A stretch of DNA of 6,656 nt from Candidatus Zixiibacteriota bacterium. Its GTDB lineage: Bacteria; Zixibacteria; MSB-5A5; GN15; PGXB01. The notes under the pieces are model-generated. The model did not search any database. It was not told the origin of the DNA and saw only the letters and a program-made list of their open reading frames with translations. The DNA lies in contig QNAH01000158.1 of assembly GCA_003641425.1 (NCBI GenBank), positions 1 to 6,656 on the forward strand, in the 5' to 3' direction. The stretch's first letter is position 1. The number at the start of each line of letters is the position of its first letter. Positions 1-5,261 of the stretch are shown here, one piece after another. Position numbers and translations under genes: made by a program.

Positions 1-388
1 CGAATCGGCCCCTTCCCCGGGTCTGTTTTTCAGCCACAATCAGAGTGCCTTCCGGCGCTCCCAAGGCGGCCAACCGGCTTGCGATAGTGTTGGTTGATTG
101 CACCGACTGCCAGCTATATATCCGTCTGCCTAATATCTTTGTTTTAAGCCGGTATGATATTTCGGTCGAGATCATGCTGTCCGGCGCGGAATCGAAACTG
201 AAAAATCCGTTTTTGTCGGCGATGAATTTATACCCCCAGCTTTGAAGACGGCCAAGGCCGGTGATTATATCCTCATGATTAACCTTAAATATGGTAGCCA
301 GTTTTTTCGGATCAAAGCTGTGCTTCGGGCGGGCACGGATTTTTTCGATAATTTTTTCCGCCAGGGCATCGAGTTGGTCCTGTTTCAT
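1..388 (-). CDS. birA: Biotin-[acetyl-CoA-carboxylase] ligase, N-terminal part (cut by window edge)
   Basis: This is the first 129 residues of a bifunctional biotin-protein ligase; the 3' part lies beyond the left edge. The enzyme makes biotinyl-5'-AMP and transfers biotin to the carrier lysine of biotin carboxylases in the cytoplasm. Residues about 8-65 resemble the winged helix-turn-helix (HTH_11) found at the N-terminus of regulatory BirA proteins (F-D-P-K-K-L-A, then G-L-G-R-L-Q-S-W-G-Y-K-F). The catalytic domain begins near residue 88 and shows the family marks S98-T99-N100 and the biotin-loop motif G125-R-G-R128, where the window ends. The ATG at 388 is preceded by AAGGGG ten bases upstream, overlapping the nadC stop codon. 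The 16-base gap to nadC suggests one transcript. The DNA-binding domain implies possible repression of biotin genes, but no target operator is seen here. Family call is firm. Confidence 0.93.
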   Translation of the reverse strand, partial: MKQDQLDALAEKIIEKIRARPKHSFDPKKLATIFKVNHEDIITGLGRLQSWGYKFIADKNGFFSFDSAPDSMISTEISYRLKTKILGRRIYSWQSVQSTNTIASRLAALGAPEGTLIVAEKQTRGRGRF

Positions 389-404
389 CCGGAGTTATCC
401 CCTT

Positions 405-1286
405 TTATGATAGAAACTTAAGTGAAAAATCCGATGACGGTGCCGAATGCGTAAGAGCCCCAATAGATATAAAATCAACACCCGTTTCAGCAATCTGCCT
501 GACGTTTTCAAGGCTGACATTGCCGGAAGCTTCAAGTTTAATATCGGCATCGAGAGAGCGTGCGACTTTGACCAGCCCCGCCAGTTGTTCTGGCGACTGA
601 TTGTCGAGGAGGAGTCTCCTGACACCCAAGTTCAAGACCTCGCGAAGCTGAGCTTCGTTTTCAACCTCGACCTCGATTTCGACATCCTCCGGATTCACCA
701 AAAAACGTTTCGAATAATCCTCGGATTGCAGGAAAGTGCGCATTTTCCCAACCGCCTTCGATATCGATCCGGCGGCAGTGATGTGATTGTCCTTGATAAG
801 TGCCATGTCGTACAGGCCGAATCGGTGGTTGGTTCCACCGCCGCATGCGACCGCATACTTTTCAAGAAGGCGAAGTCCCGGTGTGGTCTTGCGGGTGTCG
901 AGAATACTTGCTCCGGTCCCGGAGATTCGGGCAACAAATTTCGATGTCAACGTAGCGATCCCGGAAAGGTGGCCGAGAAAATTGAGGGCGGTTCGTTCGC
1001 CGGTCAATATGGCGCGGCTGTCACCCTCGATACTCAGTATCCGGTCACCCTTTTTGAACGGGTCGCCGTCGTTTTTACCGGCGTCGAGTTTGATGTTTTT
1101 GTCCAGCGACTCAAAAACAGGTTCGACCACCAGCAATCCGGCAATGACACCATCGGATTTGGCCATAATCTCGGCTTTTACATTGACCGGTTCGATACAG
1201 GCGAGGGTGGTAATATCGCCTTGCCCGACATCTTCCATCAATACCAGCTCAACCTGCTGGCGGATAATTTCATCGATTGAATCCAT
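405..1286 (-). CDS. nadC: Nicotinate-nucleotide pyrophosphorylase (carboxylating), quinolinate phosphoribosyltransferase
   Basis: The enzyme converts quinolinate and PRPP to nicotinate mononucleotide, CO2 and pyrophosphate, the step that commits de novo NAD synthesis. The 293-residue product has the usual family length and all the signature blocks: E18-D-V-G-x-G-D-I-T-T near the N-terminus, G-E-R-T-A-L-N-F (96-103), L-D-T-R-K-T-T-P-G-L-R (129-139), G-G-G-T-N-H-R (149-155), K-D-N-H-I (165-169), E-V-E-V-E-N (205-210), L-L-D-N (226-229), S-G-N (254-256) and S-I-G-A-L-T-H-S (274-281). These include the arginines, lysines and histidines that bind quinolinate. The start is uncertain: in-frame alternatives are ATG at 1295 and TTG at 1310, and none has a clear Shine-Dalgarno sequence. 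I chose 1286 because it gives the usual spacing to the E-D-V-G block. nadA and nadB are not in the window. birA follows 16 bases downstream. Confidence 0.96.
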   Translation of the reverse strand: MDSIDEIIRQQVELVLMEDVGQGDITTLACIEPVNVKAEIMAKSDGVIAGLLVVEPVFESLDKNIKLDAGKNDGDPFKKGDRILSIEGDSRAILTGERTALNFLGHLSGIATLTSKFVARISGTGASILDTRKTTPGLRLLEKYAVACGGGTNHRFGLYDMALIKDNHITAAGSISKAVGKMRTFLQSEDYSKRFLVNPEDVEIEVEVENEAQLREVLNLGVRRLLLDNQSPEQLAGLVKVARSLDADIKLEASGNVSLENVRQIAETGVDFISIGALTHSAPSSDFSLKFLS

Positions 1287-1295
1287 AATGGGCAT

Positions 1296-1323
1296 AAGAT
1301 AATAACGCAAATTTATAAGTCAA
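1296..1323 (-). promoter_or_regulatory. Possible nadC promoter
   Basis: On the minus strand TTGACT (1318-1323) matches five of six bases of the -35 consensus, and TATCTT (1296-1301) follows after a 16-base spacer as a partial -10. A transcript from it would begin within a few bases of the ATG at 1286, giving a nearly leaderless nadC message. That would agree with the missing ribosome binding site. A TATTAT closer by (1299-1304) has a spacer of only 13. Prediction by eye only. Confidence 0.3.
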
Positions 1324-1451
1324 TTTATGAATGAAATTAATTATTGGTATAAAAATAGGAACTTGACTGTTCGGCGTCTGATATATATCTTTATTCCTCG
1401 GAGAAATTGCTGGCCCGATGTAACGATAGCCCATAATATTAGCCACGGCAC

Positions 1452-1494
1452 CCCACAGCTTGTCAAATATCCTAATGTAATAAAGAGCTGTGGG
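1452..1494. repeat. Inverted repeat with perfect 9-bp arms downstream of the dehydrogenase gene
   Basis: CCCACAGCT (1452-1460) is exactly complementary to AGCTGTGGG (1486-1494), with a 25-base loop, about 17 bases after the dehydrogenase stop codon. It could form a stem at the 3' end of the operon transcript. No T-run follows the stem on the minus strand (GTGCCGTGG follows), so it is not a classical intrinsic terminator. It might be an RNA 3'-end stabilising structure or a binding site upstream of nadC. The pairing is directly seen; the role is unknown. Confidence 0.5.
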
Positions 1495-1511
1495 TTTACA
1501 TGATAAGGCAA

Positions 1512-2870
1512 TCACGCTATCCAGATACTTTTTATATTCACAAACTCTTTAATGCCGTAATGCGACAGCTCGCGGCCGTAGCCCGATTTCTTAACACCGC
1601 CGAACGGCAGACGCGGATCGGATTTGGTCATTCCGTTAATAAACACCGCCCCGGTCTCGATACGGCGCGCCAGCGCTTCAGCTTTCTTGAGATCTTTTGA
1701 CCAGAGCGAACCACCCAGCCCAAACACCGAATCATTGGCCACCGTGATAGCTTCCTCGGCATCTTTCACGGGGATAATCGCCGACACCGGCCCGAATGTT
1801 TCCTGCTCGTAGGCGGGCATCCCTTTTTTGACATTTGTAAGCACCGTCGGCTCATAGAACGTTCCCGGCCGGTCGGCCTTTTTACCGCCACAGAGAAGTT
1901 TCGCGCCCATCTCGATCGATTTCTGCACCTGCTCGTCGAGTTCCTCGAGCAGATCCATCCGCGCCATCGCCCCGACTTTGGAACTTTCATCGAGCGGATC
2001 GCCGATTTTCAGCGATTTCATAATTGCCGTCTGTTGTTTTTCGAATTCTGCTAACTGCGATTCGACCACAATAAACCGCTTGGCGGCGATACAGCTCTGC
2101 CCGGCGTTGATCATGCGGGCGGTGGCCGAGGTGGCGACACAGGCAGGAAGATCGGCATCTTCGAGGACAATAAACGGATCGGAGCCGCCCAGTTCGAGCA
2201 CTGTCTTTTTTAGTTCGCGTCCGGCAATCGAGGCCACCGACATCCCGGCCGGCTCGGAACCGGTCAGGGTAACCGCTCTGACAAGCGGGTTTTCGATAAC
2301 GCCCCCAACCAGTTTTGAGGAGATCAGCATGGTGCGGAAAATATTTTTCGGGAATCCGGCCTTATGGAATACCTCCTCGATCGCAAGGGCACATCCGGGA
2401 ACATTCGAGGCATGCTTGAGCACGCCGCCATTGCCCGCCATCAACGCCGGGGCGGCAAATCGGAACACCTGCCAGAAGGGAAAATTCCACGGCATCACCG
2501 CCAGCACCACTCCGATCGGCTCGAATGCGACAAAACTCTTGCCGGCATCGGTCTCGACCATCTCATCGGCAAGAAATTTCTCGGCATTGTCGGCATAGTA
2601 CTCGCACACCCAGGCGCATTTTTCGATCTCGGCTTTCGACTCATTGATGACTTTACCCATCTCGATCGTTATCAATCGTGCATACTTATCGATATTTTTA
2701 TGAAGCACCCCGGCCGCTTTGTACATCAGTTCGCGGCGGTGGGCAAAACCGGTTGTGCGCCATTTTTTCTGCTCGGCATCGGTCAGGCCGATTATTTCAT
2801 TCACCTGTTCGACCGTATGCTCGGTGTACTCTTTTATAAGCTCATCGGTTGCGGGATTAATTGCTTTCAT
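1512..2870 (-). CDS. Succinate-semialdehyde dehydrogenase-type aldehyde dehydrogenase (probably NADP+)
   Basis: A complete 452-residue member of the aldehyde dehydrogenase superfamily, closest in pattern to the short GabD1/Sad type of succinate-semialdehyde dehydrogenases. It oxidises an aldehyde, probably succinic semialdehyde, to the acid. Visible marks are M-P-W-N-F-P-F-W-Q (126-134) with the oxyanion Asn129, K152-H-A-S155 for the cofactor ribose, G204-S-E-P-A-G209 in the nucleotide loop, the general base Glu226 in L-E-L-G-G, the nucleophile Cys260 in G-Q-S-C, and E355-Q-E-T-F-G-P-V. Ser155 stands where NAD-preferring enzymes usually carry Glu, which favours NADP+; that is inference. The ATG at 2870 has a good ribosome site (GAGG five bases upstream). 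It starts 12 bases after the TPP enzyme gene, so the two are almost surely co-transcribed. The family is certain; the substrate is inferred from sequence type and neighbour. Confidence 0.93.
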   Translation of the reverse strand: MKAINPATDELIKEYTEHTVEQVNEIIGLTDAEQKKWRTTGFAHRRELMYKAAGVLHKNIDKYARLITIEMGKVINESKAEIEKCAWVCEYYADNAEKFLADEMVETDAGKSFVAFEPIGVVLAVMPWNFPFWQVFRFAAPALMAGNGGVLKHASNVPGCALAIEEVFHKAGFPKNIFRTMLISSKLVGGVIENPLVRAVTLTGSEPAGMSVASIAGRELKKTVLELGGSDPFIVLEDADLPACVATSATARMINAGQSCIAAKRFIVVESQLAEFEKQQTAIMKSLKIGDPLDESSKVGAMARMDLLEELDEQVQKSIEMGAKLLCGGKKADRPGTFYEPTVLTNVKKGMPAYEQETFGPVSAIIPVKDAEEAITVANDSVFGLGGSLWSKDLKKAEALARRIETGAVFINGMTKSDPRLPFGGVKKSGYGRELSHYGIKEFVNIKSIWIA

Positions 2871-2882
2871 AATATCCTCATT

Positions 2883-4538
2883 CTATTCAAATTTGAACAA
2901 TTCACATTGATTGGAATTCAGCTTTTCGGTCAATTCATAATTGACCGATGGCTGAATCGGTATTTCCACCAGCGACAACTCCTGGCTGGAGATCGCTTCC
3001 GATAAATTAGCCTTCAATTCCTCGAGTGTCAACGGACAATATCCCCTTATACCGAAACTTTCGGCATAGCGGGCAAAATCGGGATTGGTCAGGGCGGTCC
3101 CGGTTGTACGCCCGGTGTGACTGGTCTGCTTCCATGATATCAATCCGTAATTATTGTCGTTGAGGACTATTATCGTGAATCCGGTACCGATTCTTTTCGC
3201 CGTTTCGATTTCCTGCGAATTCATCAGGAAACCGCCGTCACCCATCACCGCCACCACCTGCCTGTTCGGATGCGCCAGTTTGGCGGCGATACCGCCCGGC
3301 AGAGCGATTCCCATACTGGCCAGACCGTTGGAGATAATCACCGAATTCGGCTCATAAACCGGATAATTGCGCCCGATCCACATCTTATGACTGCCGACAT
3401 CGGAGATAAGCAAATCGCCCGGATGCATCAGTCTGCGAATAATATGCAGAACACCGGGGATAGTAAATTTGTCTCCATCTTTGAGACGGTATGATTCAAA
3501 ATCGCCGATTATATGTTCGCGCAGGCTTTTAAACCAATTGGGATCGAATGAAATATTCTCTTTTTGTACTATCTCGTTGAGATTCCACAGTGCCGCCGAA
3601 ACATCACATACGATTTCGACATCAGGCTGATAATAATTATAAACCTCGGCGGATGTAAAATCGATATGGATGATTTTCTTGTCGCGCTCATGATTCCAGT
3701 ATTCCGGCGCATATTCGGCGATATCGTAACCTACCGTAATAATCAGATCGGCCCGCTCGACCGCACACACGGCAAAGTCGCGAGCCTGTAGCCCAACTGC
3801 AAAAAGCGAGTGCGGATCCTTATCTGAGACGGCTCCTTTGCCCATAAAAGTCGAAACCACAGGAACATGTGTCTTCTCTACAAATTTGCGCAGATGTTTC
3901 GAGGCCATTTTCCTGATAGCGCCATTCCCGGCGATAATTAGAGGAAATGTGGCGTTTTTAAGAAATCCCACGGCCCTTTCTATGGCCTTGTAATCGGGGG
4001 CGGCACGGCGAACCTTTTGGGGAGGAATCGGATCAAGATTGCATTCCTTTTTGGCGATATCTTCGGGCAGTTCAAAATGAGTCGCGCCCGGCTTTTCCAT
4101 CTCGGCCAGCTTGAATGCCTTGCGGATTACCTCAGGTGTCACCTGCGGATTCTGAATAGACGTGTTCCACTTGGTGATCGGTTTGAACATATTGACGATA
4201 TCGATATTCTGATGACTCTCTTTGTGCATCCGGTCGGAAGAGCCCTGCCCGGTGATAGCCACCACCGGTGATTTATCCAGGTGCGCATCGGCCACGCCGG
4301 TTAGAAGATTGGTCGCGCCGGGTCCGAGAGTAGCCAGACAGACCCCGGCTTTTCCGGTCAGACGGCCGTAAACATCGGCCATAAAGGCGGCGCCCGATTC
4401 ATGGCGCGTTGGGATAAATTTTATCGATGAGCTTTCAAGTGAAAAGAGCAGGTCCTCGGTTTCCTCACCGGGAACACCGAAAACGTATTTAACATCTTCA
4501 TTTTCAAGACATTTGACAATAAGGTTGGAAACTTTCAT
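2883..4538 (-). CDS. TPP-dependent 2-oxoacid enzyme of acetolactate-synthase family; candidate 2-oxoglutarate decarboxylase
   Basis: A complete 551-residue thiamine-diphosphate enzyme with the three-domain layout of acetolactate synthases. The N-terminal pyrimidine-binding domain (about 1-165) has G21-V-P-G-E, the TPP-activating Glu47 in T-R-H-E-S-G-A-A-F-M-A and L-G-P-G-A-T-N (71-77). A central domain runs about 185-325. The C-terminal pyrophosphate-binding domain (about 360-530) has G433-D-G-G-F and N460-D-N-N-Y-G-L-I-S-W-K-Q, the Mg-TPP motif. Automatic annotation would say acetolactate synthase large subunit. However, no ilvN, ilvC, ilvD or alsD lies beside it, and a succinate-semialdehyde-type dehydrogenase follows at 12 bases. 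The same pairing in Synechococcus PCC 7002 (A2770/A2771) is 2-oxoglutarate decarboxylase plus dehydrogenase. I start at the ATG at 4538, where homology begins; an in-frame ATG at 4586 would add 16 non-conserved residues. Family certain, substrate unproven. Confidence 0.92.
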   Translation of the reverse strand: MKVSNLIVKCLENEDVKYVFGVPGEETEDLLFSLESSSIKFIPTRHESGAAFMADVYGRLTGKAGVCLATLGPGATNLLTGVADAHLDKSPVVAITGQGSSDRMHKESHQNIDIVNMFKPITKWNTSIQNPQVTPEVIRKAFKLAEMEKPGATHFELPEDIAKKECNLDPIPPQKVRRAAPDYKAIERAVGFLKNATFPLIIAGNGAIRKMASKHLRKFVEKTHVPVVSTFMGKGAVSDKDPHSLFAVGLQARDFAVCAVERADLIITVGYDIAEYAPEYWNHERDKKIIHIDFTSAEVYNYYQPDVEIVCDVSAALWNLNEIVQKENISFDPNWFKSLREHIIGDFESYRLKDGDKFTIPGVLHIIRRLMHPGDLLISDVGSHKMWIGRNYPVYEPNSVIISNGLASMGIALPGGIAAKLAHPNRQVVAVMGDGGFLMNSQEIETAKRIGTGFTIIVLNDNNYGLISWKQTSHTGRTTGTALTNPDFARYAESFGIRGYCPLTLEELKANLSEAISSQELSLVEIPIQPSVNYELTEKLNSNQCELFKFE

Positions 4539-4551
4539 GACAATATATCCA

Positions 4552-4557
4552 ATTATA
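4552..4557 (-). promoter_or_regulatory. Consensus -10 box upstream of the TPP enzyme gene
   Basis: A perfect TATAAT on the minus strand lies 13 bases before the ATG at 4538. No good -35 box is present at 16-18 bases upstream (AAGCTT is there at 17). If used, the leader would be only about 6-8 bases, and it would exclude translation from the ATG at 4586. The region is AT-rich, so a chance match is possible. Confidence 0.35.
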
Positions 4558-4705
4558 AAATATGAACTATTTACAAGCTTGTGCATGATACGTGACAGAT
4601 ATAAAATTTAACGGAAAAACGGCTCAAATACCGTATTTTTTGTACAAATATTGATTTAAAAAGGCTCTCAATTTTAAACGCAAATTTAGATAAAATCGTC
4701 ATTTT

Positions 4706-4726
4706 AATGGACAGAGTCCATTTTTT
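4706..4726 (+). terminator. Short hairpin with T-run in the lipoprotein leader (terminator- or attenuator-like)
   Basis: AATGGAC (4706-4712) pairs perfectly with GTCCATT (4716-4722) around a three-base AGA loop, and a run of six T (4721-4726) overlaps and follows the second arm. On the plus strand this has the shape of a small intrinsic terminator, but the stem has only three G-C pairs and would be weak. It sits 31 bases before the lipoprotein start codon. It could act as an attenuator, or as DNA it could be an operator dyad between divergent genes. Confidence 0.35.
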
Positions 4727-4747
4727 ATCATTTAAATATATATCATT

Positions 4748-4755
4748 GAGAGGTG
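4748..4755 (+). promoter_or_regulatory. Ribosome binding site deciding the lipoprotein start
   Basis: GAGAGGTG ends two bases before the ATG at 4758 and contains GAGGTG, a match to the 16S anti-Shine-Dalgarno complement. The in-frame ATG at 4707 lies inside the dyad, has no such site, and would put 17 extra residues ahead of a complete signal peptide. The start at 4758 is therefore preferred. Confidence 0.7.
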
Positions 4756-4757
4756 TT

Positions 4758-5246
4758 ATGAAAAATCTAATTTGTTTACTGATATCCATATTATTACTGG
4801 TGATTTTAGGTTGCTCATCGGATAAGGGAACCGAACCGGTCCTCGATGAGGATATACTTGGTGAATGGGTCGGCTACGCAGAGCTTATATCTCCGGGGGC
4901 GGCCGATGAGCCGGTCTATGACTCTGCCTTCATCTATAAAATGACTCTTAACATAGACGGCAGTTATTTAATTCTTGGTAGTGAAATACCGCCTTATCCG
5001 CCAATGCCGATTCCCATGGTAGAACTGTCAGGGAAATATAATATCGGTGGTGATTCGATCCAATTCATCCCGGATATTACCGATAGACCGCCGCGCGAGC
5101 CTTACAGCATTGAAGGTAGATACGGGTTTGCGCTGGATGGTGCGGAATTGACTCTGACCCAAGTACTGCATCCCGACTCATGGCCGGAAATACATACGGT
5201 CGATTTGATGGATTCCGATAGTTGCGTCTTTATCTGCGGCCAATGA
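4758..5246 (+). CDS. Small lipoprotein of unknown function, possible lipocalin-like fold
   Basis: A 162-residue exported lipoprotein I do not recognise as a named family. Residues 1-18 form a classical type II signal peptide: Lys2, then a hydrophobic stretch (L-L-I-S-I-L-L-L-V-I-L-G) and the lipobox cysteine Cys19. The mature protein starts C-S-S-D-K-G-T-E-P, a flexible acidic linker, followed by L-G-E-W-V-G-Y-A-E-L and alternating strand-like segments with repeated G-x-Y patterns (I-D-G-S-Y-L-I-L-G, L-S-G-K-Y-N-I-G-G-D-S, I-E-G-R-Y-G-F-A-L-D-G). That pattern suggests a small beta-barrel of the lipocalin-like type seen in many bacterial lipoproteins. There is a proline-rich loop around residues 76-84. 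It is probably anchored at the periplasmic face of the inner or outer membrane. It is the only plus-strand gene here, so it is not part of the metabolic operons. Its stop codon directly abuts the aceE stop codon. Confidence 0.8.
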   Translation: MKNLICLLISILLLVILGCSSDKGTEPVLDEDILGEWVGYAELISPGAADEPVYDSAFIYKMTLNIDGSYLILGSEIPPYPPMPIPMVELSGKYNIGGDSIQFIPDITDRPPREPYSIEGRYGFALDGAELTLTQVLHPDSWPEIHTVDLMDSDSCVFICGQ

Positions 5247-5261
5247 TCATGAAATCATTGG
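5240..5261. terminator. Inverted repeat over the convergent stop codons (possible shared transcription end)
   Basis: CCAATGAT (5240-5247) pairs perfectly with ATCATTGG (5254-5261) around a six-base loop. The repeat includes both the lipoprotein stop codon (5244-5246) and the aceE stop codon (5247-5249), which together form the palindrome TGATCA. Either transcript could form an 8-bp stem at its end. There is no T-run on either side, so intrinsic termination is doubtful. Confidence 0.35.

Larger units (their letters stand above)
1287..1511. other. Intergenic region between aldehyde dehydrogenase and nadC
   Basis: About 225 AT-rich bases with no convincing gene. It separates the two-gene TPP enzyme/dehydrogenase operon from the nadC-birA unit, and its gap is much wider than the 12 and 16 bases found within those units. 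It holds the putative nadC promoter and the inverted repeat at 1452-1494. An 81-codon open frame on the minus strand, starting at a GTG that overlaps the dehydrogenase stop codon, runs across it and into nadC. It has no recognisable features and is not called as a gene. Confidence 0.6.
4539..4757. other. Divergent intergenic region
   Basis: These 219 strongly AT-rich bases separate the leftward TPP enzyme operon from the rightward lipoprotein gene, so both sets of promoters should be here. Seen in it are the -10-like box at 4552-4557 (minus), TATAAA at 4600-4605 and TAAAAT at 4691-4696 (plus, each without a good -35), and the dyad at 4706-4722 followed by a T-run. No open reading frame in it looks real. 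Confidence 0.6.

Noticed and set aside
447..1280. Long plus-strand open frame of 277 codons opposite nadC
   Set aside because: nadC carries all family motifs on the minus strand; the antisense frame has no recognisable domain and reflects codon bias in the real gene.
1363..1391. Plus-strand TTGACT with TATCTT after 17 bases, a promoter-like pair
   Set aside because: No plus-strand gene lies downstream, only the 3' ends of leftward genes, so it is probably chance in AT-rich spacer.
1270..1515. Minus-strand 81-codon frame with a GTG start overlapping the dehydrogenase stop codon (GTGA overlap)
   Set aside because: The overlap resembles translational coupling, but the frame runs through the inverted repeat and 17 bases into nadC, has no motifs, and has the composition of translated AT-rich spacer.
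2364..3005. Plus-strand 213-codon frame across the dehydrogenase/TPP enzyme junction
   Set aside because: It covers two well-supported minus-strand genes and has no recognisable features.
4539..4586. 16-residue N-terminal extension of the TPP enzyme from the ATG at 4586
   Set aside because: The family normally starts at the segment beginning at 4538; the extension covers a TATAAT box and has no ribosome site.
4611..4641. ACGG...CCGT followed by a T-run, terminator-like
   Set aside because: The stem is only four base pairs with a mismatch beyond and ends no gene on that strand.
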